Notes: a model not told the origin generated them from the sequence alone. Counted from the stretch's first letter, positions 1-8,196 are shown. The stretch: DNA of 64,000 nt from Verrucomicrobiota bacterium (GCA_023450935.1 JAEXGH010000005.1:62001-126000); one strand, 5' to 3'. Numbers and translations: made by a program.

Positions 1-857
1 TGCAGAACGCCGACAGTTCCAGCGCAAAGACTCGCCGAGTGCATTCCCGTTTCGACGCCCGCGCCCGCCGCCTCCGCGCCGAAAAGCGCGACTTCATCGT
101 TTTCTATAAACGGGGCGAAAATGCCGATTGCGTTGCTGCCGCCGCCAACGCACGCCACTATTTGGTCGGGAAGTTTTCCGTTGGCTTCGAGGAACTGGCG
201 TTTTGCCTCCCTGCCGATTATCGACTGGAATTCCTTTACCATCAGCGGATACGGGTGCGGCCCAGCCGCCGTGCCGATGACGTAGAAAGTGTCCTCCACG
301 CGCGCCACCCACGTCCTTAGAGCCTCGTTCATTGCGTCCTTGAGCGTGGCCTCGCCCTCGGGGATTTCAACTGCCACCAAGTTGCCGCCCAGCATTTTTA
401 TGCGCGCTGCGTTCTGCGCTTGGCGGCGGACATCTTCGGCCCCCATAAAAACGTCGCATTCCATTCCGAAAAGCGCGGCGACAGTGGCTGTTGCAACGCC
501 GTGCATGCCCGCGCCCGTTTCGGCAATGAGCTTGTGTTTGCCCATTCTGCGCGCAAGCAACGCCTGCCCGATTGTGTTGTTTACCTTGTGCGCTCCCGTA
601 TGGTTGAGGTCTTCGCGCTTGAGGTAGATTTTCGCGCCGCCGCAATATTCGGTGAGCCGTTTTGCAAAGTATAGCGGAGACGGACGCCCCACATACTCCC
701 TCATAAGCGACAAATATTCCGCCTTGAACGATTCGTCCTCAACCGCCGCGTAGAATTCGCGCTCCAAGTCTTTCAGCGCGCACACGAGCGTTTCGGCGAT
801 ATACATTCCGCCGAATTCGCCGAATTTTCCCGTTTTGTAATCTATGTAGTCTTTCAT
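1..857 (-). CDS. trpB: Tryptophan synthase beta chain (TrpB), 3' end missing
   Basis: TrpB is the PLP enzyme that condenses indole with serine to make tryptophan in the cytoplasm, as a complex with TrpA. The 285 codons present begin MKDYIDYKTGKFGEFGG and contain the PLP-lysine region HTGAHKVNNTIGQALLA (the lysine is Lys in AHK) and the phosphate-binding run CVGGGSNAIG, both typical of TrpB. The gene runs off the left edge, so roughly the last 110 residues, and a likely trpA after it, are not seen. The ATG at 855-857 overlaps the trpF stop as ATGA, which fixes the start and suggests translational coupling. It is the last visible gene of the attenuated trp operon. Identification is secure. Confidence 0.96.
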   Translation of the reverse strand, partial: MKDYIDYKTGKFGEFGGMYIAETLVCALKDLEREFYAAVEDESFKAEYLSLMREYVGRPSPLYFAKRLTEYCGGAKIYLKREDLNHTGAHKVNNTIGQALLARRMGKHKLIAETGAGMHGVATATVAALFGMECDVFMGAEDVRRQAQNAARIKMLGGNLVAVEIPEGEATLKDAMNEALRTWVARVEDTFYVIGTAAGPHPYPLMVKEFQSIIGREAKRQFLEANGKLPDQIVACVGGGSNAIGIFAPFIENDEVALFGAEAAGAGVETGMHSASLCAGTVGVL

Positions 858-1465
858 AATTTCAATTCGAAAAGTTTTTTTACAAGTTCCATATTTTTGA
901 CGCCCGCCGAAGTTTCGAGCTTCGAATTTGCGTCCAAGCAGTAGGGTTTTACGCGCTCCGCAGCTGCCGCCGCGTTTTCGGACGAAATGCCGCCCGCAAG
1001 AACGACGCTGCGCGAGGCGGCGAGTTCGGCGGCGAAGTTCCAGTCGGCGCAAACGCCCGTTCCGCCGACCGCCGAACCCGAACGCGAATCTACGACAAGC
1101 CTGTCGGCACTGCATTCAAGCGCGTCTTTGAGCGACTGAACCGAATCGAGCCAAACAGTCCTCCATATTTCCGCGTTTGTGCGGCGGCGGATTTCATTCA
1201 GGAAAGCGTTGTCGCGCGGCGCGTGGATTTGCACCGCGCCGAGCTTTGCCGCGCGCACCGCGCCCACAATAAAGTCGGCGTCCTGATTTACGAAAACGCC
1301 AACGCACTGCGCGCGGCTCAACGCCTCGGAAATTGCGCGCGCCGTTGCGGTATCTACGCGGCGCGGGCTTTTAGGTTCGAAAATCGCGCCCACATACGCC
1401 GCCCCCAGAGCGTCGATTTCCGAGGCCTGCTCGGGTTTTGTGATTCCGCATATTTTTATTTTCAT
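854..1465 (-). CDS. trpF: Phosphoribosylanthranilate isomerase (TrpF)
   Basis: TrpF converts phosphoribosylanthranilate to the carboxyphenylamino-deoxyribulose phosphate in tryptophan synthesis. The 203-residue protein starts MKIKICGITKPEQA, the family signature with the catalytic cysteine in KICGIT, and has the phosphate-loop region VVLAGGISSENAA near the C-terminus. The length is normal for a monofunctional TrpF (about 200 residues). A longer upstream reading frame exists, but the start at 1465 is chosen because it overlaps the trpC stop as ATGA and gives the standard N-terminus. The gene lies between trpC and trpB in the trp operon. Identification is secure. Confidence 0.96.
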   Translation of the reverse strand: MKIKICGITKPEQASEIDALGAAYVGAIFEPKSPRRVDTATARAISEALSRAQCVGVFVNQDADFIVGAVRAAKLGAVQIHAPRDNAFLNEIRRRTNAEIWRTVWLDSVQSLKDALECSADRLVVDSRSGSAVGGTGVCADWNFAAELAASRSVVLAGGISSENAAAAAERVKPYCLDANSKLETSAGVKNMELVKKLFELKL

Positions 1466-2247
1466 TTGCCCAAAAGTTCCGCCAGTTTTTGCGCGGGATT
1501 TTCCGCCGCCATGAGCGAAGTGCCTATCAGGGCGGCGTCCGCGCCCGCAGCCTGCGCGCGCAAAAGCGTTTCGCGCGAGTCTATCGCGCTTTCCGAAACG
1601 CGCACAACGCCGTCGGGAATGCGCGAAAGCAGGCGTTCGGAAATTGTGAAATCGGTTTCGAAAGAACTCAAATTGCGGCAGTTTACGCCTATTATCTCCG
1701 CGCCCGCCGAGGCGAGGAAATCGACCTCGTCGGCTGTGTGCGCCTCGCAAAGAGTGTCGAGATTCAGGCTTTTTGCGAACGCCGAAAGCTCCTCAAACTC
1801 GTCCGCCGAAAGCATGCGCGCAATCAGCAAAACAGCCGACGCCCCGCAAACTTTCGCCCTGCAAATCTGGTATTTGTCGAAGACGAAATTCTTATACAGA
1901 AGCGGGATTTTCACACCGGCTGCGGCAATCTCCAAATTGGCGTCCGAACCCAGAAAATACTTGGGTTCGGTCAACACCGACATCGCCGCCGCGCCAGCGT
2001 TTTCAAGCGAAGACGCAAGCGCGGGAACGTCGAATTCCGCGCGGATAAGCCCGCGCGAGGGCGACGCCTTTTTAAGCTCCGCAATCACCGCAACTTCGCC
2101 GTCTTTTTTGAGCGCGTTTTTAAACGACGCCCGCAAGGGCGCGCGGCGGGCGGCTTCGAACAGTTCGTCGAAGGGCTTCACGCGCTTCTGCTGCTCCAGA
2201 AGAAGGGCGTTTGAATTGCGTATTGCCTGCAAAATATCGGGTTTCAT
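1462..2247 (-). CDS. trpC: Indole-3-glycerol phosphate synthase (TrpC)
   Basis: TrpC closes the indole ring to give indole-3-glycerol phosphate. The 261-residue protein carries the family motifs VIAELKKASPSRG (catalytic lysine), ALSVLTE-like AMSVLTEPKYF, IIGVNCRNL and VRVSESAI in the usual order of a TIM barrel. It is a separate protein, not fused to TrpF as in enteric bacteria. The ATG at 2245-2247 overlaps the trpD stop (ATGA), which supports this start over longer in-frame extensions. It is expressed as part of the trp operon under the leader at 5357-5445. Identification is secure. Confidence 0.96.
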   Translation of the reverse strand: MKPDILQAIRNSNALLLEQQKRVKPFDELFEAARRAPLRASFKNALKKDGEVAVIAELKKASPSRGLIRAEFDVPALASSLENAGAAAMSVLTEPKYFLGSDANLEIAAAGVKIPLLYKNFVFDKYQICRAKVCGASAVLLIARMLSADEFEELSAFAKSLNLDTLCEAHTADEVDFLASAGAEIIGVNCRNLSSFETDFTISERLLSRIPDGVVRVSESAIDSRETLLRAQAAGADAALIGTSLMAAENPAQKLAELLGK

Positions 2248-3266
2248 TTCTTTGAAAACGCAACAAGTTTTTCGAGTTTTTCGCGAGCCGCTCCCGAGCG
2301 CAGCGATTCGCGCGCAAGCTCCATTGCGGTCGGGAAGTCTGCCGCCTTTCCGCCGACGTAAATGCCCGCCGCTGCGTTTAGCAAACACGCATCTGCGGCG
2401 GAAGAGCGGTCGCGGTTTTCGAGAATGTCGAGCGCGCGCGTGGCGTTGAAGGCGGCGTCGCCCCCGCGCAGGGCGTCGAAGCTTTCGACGGTATCGAAGT
2501 AGTCGCAGGGGTTGAACTCGCGCGTGGTGACGCGCCCGTTTTTAAGCTCGCTTATGCGCGTGAGCGTGCAAGGGGAGATTTCGTCCATTCCATCCGCCGA
2601 GTGGAAAACCATCGCCGACTTTGACCCCAAAATTTTCAGGCTGTTGGCGAGAACCTCCGTATGGTAGGAGTCGAACACGCCCACAATCTGAGCGCGCGTT
2701 CCCGCGGGGTTGAGCAGCGGCCCGAGCACGTTGAAGATTGTCCTGAACCCGAGTTTTTTCCTGACGGGAGCGGCGAACCGCATTGCGGGGTGCATTTTCG
2801 GCGCGAACAAGAACGCAATGCCGCACTCCTGCAGGCAGTGCTCCATAACCGCGCTTTCGACGTCGAGATTGAAGCCCAACGCCGCCAAAACGTCCGCCGA
2901 GCCGCTTTTGCTTGAAGCCGCCCTGTTGCCGTGTTTTGCAACCGCCACGCCCGCGCCCGCAATGATGAACGCCGCGGTTGTCGAAATATTGATTGTGTTC
3001 AAGCCGTCGCCGCCCGTGCCGCATGTGTCCACGGGAGACGTTCCGCCCGAATTTATAAACGTCGCCTTGGAGCGCATGGCTATTGCCGCGCCGACAATTT
3101 CGTTGACGCATTCGCCCTTCATTTTAAGCGCGGTAAGAAACGCGGCGAGAATGTCGGCGTCCACCGCGCCCGACATGATTTCGTCGAAAACATCGCTCGA
3201 CTCCTTCACGCTCAAATCGCGCTTTGCGTCGGCAACTATGTGCAGGGCTTGAATGGTTTTGTTCAT
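2244..3266 (-). CDS. trpD: Anthranilate phosphoribosyltransferase (TrpD)
   Basis: TrpD transfers the phosphoribosyl group of PRPP to anthranilate. The 340-residue protein has the signature loops DTCGTGGDGLNTINIST and AKHGNRAASSKSGSADVL, which bind PRPP, pyrophosphate and Mg2+ in this family. The length is normal for a free-standing TrpD. The start MNKTIQALH at 3266 overlaps the trpG stop as ATGA; the much longer frame upstream is the trpG region read in another frame and is not used. It lies third in the trp operon. Identification is secure. Confidence 0.96.
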   Translation of the reverse strand: MNKTIQALHIVADAKRDLSVKESSDVFDEIMSGAVDADILAAFLTALKMKGECVNEIVGAAIAMRSKATFINSGGTSPVDTCGTGGDGLNTINISTTAAFIIAGAGVAVAKHGNRAASSKSGSADVLAALGFNLDVESAVMEHCLQECGIAFLFAPKMHPAMRFAAPVRKKLGFRTIFNVLGPLLNPAGTRAQIVGVFDSYHTEVLANSLKILGSKSAMVFHSADGMDEISPCTLTRISELKNGRVTTREFNPCDYFDTVESFDALRGGDAAFNATRALDILENRDRSSAADACLLNAAAGIYVGGKAADFPTAMELARESLRSGAAREKLEKLVAFSKK

Positions 3267-3835
3267 TTTTCGGCCCTCTTGAGGAAGTTTGCAATCAGCC
3301 GTTTTCCCCCGTAGCTGAGCACGGACTCGGGGTGGAACTGCACGCCTTCGACGTCGAAAACCTTGTGGCGTATGCCCATGATTTCGCCGTCGTCGGCAAG
3401 CGCGGTAATCTCGAGACAGTCGGGGAGCGTAGCTCTGTCCACAGCCAGAGAGTGGTAGCGCACAACCTCCATTTCGGGCGGCATATTTTCGAACACCCCC
3501 TTGCCCGTATGCGTTATTTTGGAAAGCTTGCCGTGCATTATGCGCTTTGCCGAAACAATCCTGCCGCCGAAAGCGTAGCCTATCGACTGCATTCCCAAGC
3601 ACACTCCGAAAATCGGAACTTTGCCCGCGAATTTTCGAATGAACTCAACGCACACGCCCGCGTTTTGCGGATTGCTCGGGCCGGGGGAAATTATCACAGA
3701 CTTCGGGTTGAGCGCGAACATCGCCTCGGCAGACATTTCGTCGTTGCGGACAACCTTCACGTCCGCGCCGAGCGATTCGGCGTAGTCCACCAGATTGTAT
3801 GTGAACGAATCGTAATTATCAATTAAAAGCGTCAT
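3263..3835 (-). CDS. trpG: Anthranilate synthase glutamine amidotransferase subunit (TrpG)
   Basis: TrpG supplies ammonia from glutamine to TrpE for anthranilate synthesis. The 190-residue class I amidotransferase shows the nucleophile motif FGVCLGMQSIG (Cys in CLG), the oxyanion region SPGPSNPQNAG, and the His-Glu of the triad in FHPESVLS. It is unfused, begins MTLLIDNYDSFTYNLV, and starts 6 bp after the trpE stop. In some bacteria this subunit also serves folate synthesis as PabA; nothing here separates the roles, but the operon position points to tryptophan. Identification is secure. Confidence 0.95.
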   Translation of the reverse strand: MTLLIDNYDSFTYNLVDYAESLGADVKVVRNDEMSAEAMFALNPKSVIISPGPSNPQNAGVCVEFIRKFAGKVPIFGVCLGMQSIGYAFGGRIVSAKRIMHGKLSKITHTGKGVFENMPPEMEVVRYHSLAVDRATLPDCLEITALADDGEIMGIRHKVFDVEGVQFHPESVLSYGGKRLIANFLKRAEK

Positions 3836-3841
3836 AAAAGT

Positions 3842-5344
3842 CTACCTTACCAAGCCGTCTATGTCGGCGTTGTCTATGTTTTGCGCCGCCTCTATTGCGG
3901 AGGCTACCGCGCGCGATTTAATCCTCGTTTCCTCGTATTCGAAGTCGGCGACGGAGTCGAATACAATGCCCGCGCCCGCCTGAACCGACGTTATTCCGCC
4001 GGCAATCTGGAGGGTTCTGATTGTTATTGCCAAATCCATGTCGCCCGAATAGTTGAAGTAGCCGACAGCCCCGCCGTAGGGCCCGCGGCGGACGGGCTCA
4101 AGCTCGTTGATGATTTCCATCGCCCTGATTTTCGGCGCACCCGAAAGCGTGCCCGCAGGAAACGCCGATTTCAACGCGTCGAAGGCGTCCACACCGTCTT
4201 TTACAACGCCAGAAATCTCGGAGACTATGTGCATGACGTGCGAGTAGCGTTCTATCTTCATAAAATCGACAACCCGCACGCTCGAAGTTTTGCAGAAGCG
4301 CGAAAGGTCGTTGCGCCCCAAATCGACAAGCATAAGATGCTCTGCGCGCTCCTTTTCGTTTGAGAGAAGTTCGTCGGCAAGACGCATATCCTCTTCGCGA
4401 GTTTTGCCGCGGCGGCGCGTTCCCGCTATGGGGCGCACGTGCGCCTCTCCGTCTTTGAAGCGTATGAGCGTTTCGGGCGATGAACCCACAAGATAGCGTC
4501 CCGCGCCCTTAATGAAGAACATATACGGGGACGGATTTATCAGGCGCAACGCCCTGTATGCGGCAACCGCGTCAACCTTCGCCGTGGTTGAAAAACGCTG
4601 CGAAGGCACAATCTGGATTGCCTCGCCCTCCCTGATGTATTGCTTGGCCTTTTCGACCATTGCGCAGAAACTTTCGCGCGACATATTCGAACGCAGCTCG
4701 ACGGGGCCTGAAACTGCCTTGCGCTCCACCGCGGGCGATTTGAATATTTCCACAAGCTCCGCAACGCGACGGCAGGCGTCGTCGTAGGCGGCGTCGGCGT
4801 CGGGGAAACCGTCCATATGCGCGCAGGCAACTATCTTGGCCGTGTGGCGGATATTGTCGAAAATGACGATGTCGTCGTAGACGGCAAAGCGCGCGTCGTC
4901 CCAAGTGCGCCCGCCCTTGGGCTCGGGCAGGCGTTCAAACATATTCACGCACTCGTAGCCGAAGTAGCCCACCGCCCCGCCGAAGAACGGCGGAAGCCCC
5001 TCGAGCTTTGCGGGCTTGCGCTGGGCGAGAAATTTTCTAAGCGGCGCAAGCGGCTCAAGCCCCGCTTCGGACTCGGAGCGTATTTCGCGCCCGTCGTTGA
5101 ATTTCAGAACCGAGTGTTTGTCGTTGAGTGTAAAAACCGCGCGCGGGCGGCAGCCCAAGAACGAGTATCGCCCCCAGTTATCGACGCTCTCCGCGCTTTC
5201 GAGCATAAAGCAGTCGTCGAAGCGCGCCTCAAGCTTGGAAAAAACCGATACGGGCGTTTCCAAGTCTGCCAATACCTGCGTGTAGACCGGCACGACGTTC
5301 GCGCCGGCCGCATAGCACTTGAATGTTTCTTTGTTCGGAGTCAT
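3842..5344 (-). CDS. trpE: Anthranilate synthase component I (TrpE)
   Basis: TrpE makes anthranilate from chorismate with TrpG. The 500-residue protein carries the chorismate-enzyme motifs RPIAGTRRRG, LGRNDLSR and GTLSGAPKIRAMEI, and near the N-terminus MLESAESVDNWGRYS. The latter matches the LLES...S element that binds feedback tryptophan in the family, so end-product inhibition is likely. The start MTPNKETF at 5344 is preferred over a TTG at 5377, because that codon lies inside the terminator hairpin of the attenuator. No strong Shine-Dalgarno is seen before the ATG. It is the first structural gene of the trp operon, controlled by the leader peptide and attenuator directly upstream. Confidence 0.96.
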   Translation of the reverse strand: MTPNKETFKCYAAGANVVPVYTQVLADLETPVSVFSKLEARFDDCFMLESAESVDNWGRYSFLGCRPRAVFTLNDKHSVLKFNDGREIRSESEAGLEPLAPLRKFLAQRKPAKLEGLPPFFGGAVGYFGYECVNMFERLPEPKGGRTWDDARFAVYDDIVIFDNIRHTAKIVACAHMDGFPDADAAYDDACRRVAELVEIFKSPAVERKAVSGPVELRSNMSRESFCAMVEKAKQYIREGEAIQIVPSQRFSTTAKVDAVAAYRALRLINPSPYMFFIKGAGRYLVGSSPETLIRFKDGEAHVRPIAGTRRRGKTREEDMRLADELLSNEKERAEHLMLVDLGRNDLSRFCKTSSVRVVDFMKIERYSHVMHIVSEISGVVKDGVDAFDALKSAFPAGTLSGAPKIRAMEIINELEPVRRGPYGGAVGYFNYSGDMDLAITIRTLQIAGGITSVQAGAGIVFDSVADFEYEETRIKSRAVASAIEAAQNIDNADIDGLVR

Positions 5345-5356
5345 TTTGTTTGGGTC

Positions 5357-5386
5357 AAAAAAAAGGCGACCAGACAAAAGGCCGCC
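5357..5386 (-). terminator. trp attenuator terminator hairpin
   Basis: Read on the minus strand, GGCGGCC pairs with GGTCGCC (7 bp, one G-U) around an 8-base loop, and eight Ts follow directly. This is a textbook intrinsic terminator placed 12 bp before the trpE start. The 5' half of its stem (5380-5386) is also part of the competing antiterminator helix, so the hairpin is conditional rather than constitutive. Confidence 0.9.
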
Positions 5387-5422
5387 GAAGCTTAAAATAC
5401 TATTTTAAACCTCTACGACCTC
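5378..5422 (-). promoter_or_regulatory. trp antiterminator helix
   Basis: On the minus-strand RNA, bases 5422-5416 pair with 5384-5378 (GAGGUCG with CGGCCUU, including G-U pairs). After a 2x2 internal loop, 5413-5403 pair with 5397-5387 for 11 more pairs around a 5-base loop. This 18-bp structure uses the 5' half of the terminator stem, so the two exclude each other. Its left arm contains the end and stop codon of the leader peptide, so a ribosome that reaches the stop would block it, while one stalled at the Trp codons need not. The pairing was worked out by hand and is not energy-calculated. Confidence 0.8.
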
Positions 5423-5445
5423 AAACTGAGCCACCAACTTTTCAT
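5413..5445 (-). CDS. trpL: trp operon leader peptide with tandem Trp codons (TrpL)
   Basis: A 10-codon frame reading MKSWWLSLRS and ending in TAG lies 68 bp upstream of the trpE start. It has two adjacent TGG codons at 5431-5436, a codon rarely doubled by chance in a 10-residue peptide. The peptide has no expected function beyond sensing charged tRNA-Trp: stalling at the Trp codons leaves the antiterminator (5378-5422) free, and completion to the stop codon masks its left arm and lets the terminator at 5357-5386 form. A further short helix (GGCUCA at 5432-5427 with UGAGGUC at 5423-5417, one bulge) could act as the classical 1:2 hairpin when there is no translation. The ribosome site is weak (AGAAGATAAAA before ATG). 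Confidence 0.88.
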   Translation of the reverse strand: MKSWWLSLRS

Positions 5446-5519
5446 TTTTATCTTCTATAGGAAGGGAAGCACGCTCGGCTTCCCCATTCTTCGACACACA
5501 ATGATTCGTCCGCCTGCAT

Positions 5520-5525
5520 TGTCAA
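5520..5525 (-). promoter_or_regulatory. Possible -35 box of the trp promoter
   Basis: TTGACA occurs on the minus strand at 5525-5520, overlapping the MATE stop codon, about 75 bp before the leader peptide. The best -10 at the right spacing (CATTGT or ATTGTG) is poor, so this is only a candidate. A perfect 7-bp hairpin (GGGAAGC/GCTTCCC, 5464-5484) lies between it and the leader peptide and has no clear T tract; it may be leader structure or a weak end for the MATE transcript. Confidence 0.35.
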
Positions 5526-6865
5526 GAAATTTTTTTCAAAATTTTATACTTTATGAAAACGAGCGTTATAACAAACGCCATAAAATCGGAAATCGGGAAA
5601 CTAGCCCACAAACCGTCCACGCCGAACATTTCGGGCAGAACATACATAAGCGGAATCAAAAACACCGCCTGACGCAACACGCTTACGGTAATTGAGTATA
5701 CCGGACGTTTGGTGGACTGAAAAAAGCCCGAAGTTATTATGTTAACTCCTATTAGCGGATAGCATAGAATGAGAATGCGAAGCACACGCGACCCCATTGC
5801 CGCAAGCTCTGATTCCCTCCCCAAAAATACCGCGTAAAAAAGTCGGGGGAAGCACTCTCCCGCCGCAAATCCCGCCAAACCTATGCATGTGGAAAAGACA
5901 ATTCCGCAAAGGAAAGTCCGCTTCACGCGCGCAAAATTTTTCGCGCCCCAGTTGTAGCCTACAATCGGCTGCATTCCCATTGCCAAACCGACAATCGGAA
6001 GGAACATAAACGTGGTTATCGACATCGCTATTCCCACGACGGCAATGGCGGGCTCCGACCCGTATTCGCACGCCTGCTTTACATAGAGCGAAACGCACAA
6101 TCCCGCAAAAAACTGCATTATAAGCGACGGCGACCCCGCCTCGCAAACGTCCCTGAACAGGCCGCTGTGCACTTTCATGTCGCGCAGCCTGATTTTAAGA
6201 CAGCTCCTGCCCGACAGGTAAAAGCACCCTACCCACAGCGAACCCAACATTTGCGAAAGCACGGTTGCATAGGCGGCCCCGACGACGCCCGTTTCGAACA
6301 CGAACAGGAAAATGTAGTCCAAAACCACGTTCGCCCAACCGCCTATGAGCATTGTGGACATTGCGTATGCGGGGCGTCCCTCCGCCCTTATGAGATTGTT
6401 TATGCCGAAGGAGATTTTTTCGAAAATAAGCCCCGCTATAATCACAGAATAATATGCGCGGGCGTCGGGCAGAAGCTTTTGCGTCGCTCCGAAAAACATC
6501 AGGATTTCGTCCATATAAAGCGATATTGCCGAAGCGGCGGATATGTAGAAGACGGCAAACAAAAACAAGGCCTGAGAAAGTATTTTGGAGGCGTCTTCGT
6601 AGTTTTTTTCGCCCAATTTTATGGAGAGAATGGCCGCGCTGCCCTGCCCGATTGTCATCGCTATTGAAAGCAGCAACAGCGTGGGAGAAAAGCACACCGT
6701 AATTGCCGCAAGGGCGTCTTCGCCGCATGCGCGCCCCACGAAAATCCTGTCAACCGCGTTGTAGGCGGCGTTTACGGTGGTCGCCAAGATTGTGGGCAGG
6801 CAGTAGCGGAGCATAAGCGAGGCTATGCCCTGCGTCTCCAAATCCTTGGCGCTTTTAGTTTGCAT
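5522..6865 (-). CDS. MATE-family multidrug/metabolite exporter
   Basis: This is an inner-membrane protein of 447 residues with about twelve hydrophobic segments in two homologous halves, as in MATE transporters, which export drugs or metabolites against a Na+ or H+ gradient. The N-terminal region with LPTILATTVNAAYNAVDRIFVG matches the first helices of the family (the usual pattern is P....M....Y...D..F.G). The substrate cannot be read from sequence. The ATG at 6865 is preferred over a GTG at 6898, because the latter falls inside the probable tyrS terminator. The gene stands between tyrS and the trp leader and shows no evident functional link to either. Confidence 0.9.
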   Translation of the reverse strand: MQTKSAKDLETQGIASLMLRYCLPTILATTVNAAYNAVDRIFVGRACGEDALAAITVCFSPTLLLLSIAMTIGQGSAAILSIKLGEKNYEDASKILSQALFLFAVFYISAASAISLYMDEILMFFGATQKLLPDARAYYSVIIAGLIFEKISFGINNLIRAEGRPAYAMSTMLIGGWANVVLDYIFLFVFETGVVGAAYATVLSQMLGSLWVGCFYLSGRSCLKIRLRDMKVHSGLFRDVCEAGSPSLIMQFFAGLCVSLYVKQACEYGSEPAIAVVGIAMSITTFMFLPIVGLAMGMQPIVGYNWGAKNFARVKRTFLCGIVFSTCIGLAGFAAGECFPRLFYAVFLGRESELAAMGSRVLRILILCYPLIGVNIITSGFFQSTKRPVYSITVSVLRQAVFLIPLMYVLPEMFGVDGLWASFPISDFMAFVITLVFIKYKILKKIS

Positions 6866-6878
6866 CGTCTTTGCCCGC

Positions 6879-6914
6879 AAAAAAACGTCCGCATGCACAG
6901 CGGCAAGGCGGGCG
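6879..6914 (-). terminator. Terminator after tyrS
   Basis: On the minus strand CGCCCGC pairs with GCGGACG (one mismatch) over a 15-base loop, followed by seven Ts. It lies 19 bp after the tyrS stop and before the MATE start. Confidence 0.6.
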
Positions 6915-6932
6915 TTCTTTACCGAAGCGCGT

Positions 6933-8120
6933 TTAGAATTTTATCCTGAAGAACAGCCGTTTTCCCGATTGCAAAACGGCGGTTTCTCCCGCGGGCTTGC
7001 GTTCGATTTTCGCGAAAACGTCGGAAAGCTTTTGCGAGTCCATCTTCACCGCGCCCTGCTCAATCATTCTGCGAACCTCTTTTTTGCTGGGGAAAAGCCC
7101 CGTTGCCGACATCACGTTGACAACCGTGTCGGAGTCGGACCGCGAAAGCGCGCTCCATTCGAACTCGGGCATTTCGGCGGGAATTTCGTTTTTGGAGAAA
7201 ACCTTTTCGAAATTTTCAAGCTCCGCCTTTGCCGAGTCCTCTCCGTGGAAGCGGGCGACCATTTTGAAAGCCAAGTCCTTCTTGCATTTCATCGGGTGCT
7301 CCTGCTTGAGGGCGGCGATTTCGGCGGGGGTTGAGAGCATCAAATACTGGTAGTATTTCCACATTGTCTCATCGCTCACCGACATTATTTTGCCGAACAT
7401 ATCCTTGGAGGAATCGTTGAAGGCAATGTAGTTGTCGTAGCTTTTGGACATTTTCTTTTCGCCGTCAAGGCCCACCAAAAGCGGCATTGTTATGACCGCC
7501 TGCCCGAACTCGAAGCCCGCGTCCTTCTGGAGGTCGCGCCCCACGAGGTTGTTGAAGAGCTGGTCTGTCCCGCCCAATTCCACGTCTGACTTTACCATAA
7601 TGGAGTCGTAGCCCTGCACAAGCGGATAGAGGAATTCGACTATCGAAATCGGAACTTTCTGCGAATAGCGTTTTGCGAAGTCGTCGCGTTCGAGCATTCT
7701 GGCCACGGTCATTTTACGCGCCAAGTCGAGGGTATCGCCGAACGACATTTTGGAGAACCACTCACTGTTGAAGCGAACCTCCGTTTTCTCCCTGTCCAAA
7801 ATTTTGAAAGCCTGTTCGAGGTATGTTTTGGCGTTGTCCAAAACCTGTTCGCGGGTGAGAACGGGGCGGAGCGCGCTGCGTCCGCTGGGGTCGCCGATGC
7901 AGGCGGTGTAGTCGCCTATGATAAGGACTGCCTGATGCCCCATATCCTGAAACTGGCGGAGTTTGTTAAACACCACCATATGCCCGAACGTGAGGTCGGG
8001 GCGAGTGGGATCGACGCCGAGCTTTACGCGCAGAATCTGCCCGCGCGCGAGTTTTTGTTTTAAGTCTTCCGCGCCGATAAAGACTTCGGCGTTCTGTGCA
8101 AAACTGTCGAGTTGGTTCAT
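6933..8120 (-). CDS. tyrS: Tyrosyl-tRNA synthetase (TyrS)
   Basis: This class I aminoacyl-tRNA synthetase charges tRNA-Tyr. In the 395-residue protein the HIGH-type motif is GHMV at residues 46-49 within DLTFGHMVVFN, and KMSKS is at 223-227 (EKKMSKSYDNY). The tyrosine site has the region YPLVQGYDS...ELGGTDQLFN. A C-terminal S4-like RNA-binding domain follows (SKKEVRRMIEQGAVKMD and on). The start MNQLDSF at 8120 gives the usual N-terminus; a TTG further upstream adds a non-homologous stretch and is rejected. The layout resembles the TyrZ-type enzymes. Identification is secure. Confidence 0.96.
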   Translation of the reverse strand: MNQLDSFAQNAEVFIGAEDLKQKLARGQILRVKLGVDPTRPDLTFGHMVVFNKLRQFQDMGHQAVLIIGDYTACIGDPSGRSALRPVLTREQVLDNAKTYLEQAFKILDREKTEVRFNSEWFSKMSFGDTLDLARKMTVARMLERDDFAKRYSQKVPISIVEFLYPLVQGYDSIMVKSDVELGGTDQLFNNLVGRDLQKDAGFEFGQAVITMPLLVGLDGEKKMSKSYDNYIAFNDSSKDMFGKIMSVSDETMWKYYQYLMLSTPAEIAALKQEHPMKCKKDLAFKMVARFHGEDSAKAELENFEKVFSKNEIPAEMPEFEWSALSRSDSDTVVNVMSATGLFPSKKEVRRMIEQGAVKMDSQKLSDVFAKIERKPAGETAVLQSGKRLFFRIKF

Positions 8121-8196
8121 AAAAGTCCTTCGAAAATGAATAAAAACGTTCCCTGCATTGTCCGTCTTCGCGAAACAAACGCAAGCATTTATTAAA

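Noticed and set aside
5345..5377. An upstream TTG start extending trpE by 11 residues.
   Set aside because: It lies inside the terminator hairpin and T tract of the attenuator, so ribosomes could not sensibly start there, and the extra residues are not part of TrpE.
6866..6898. A GTG start extending the MATE protein by 11 residues.
   Set aside because: It falls in the tyrS terminator stem; ATG at 6865 gives a normal N-terminus.
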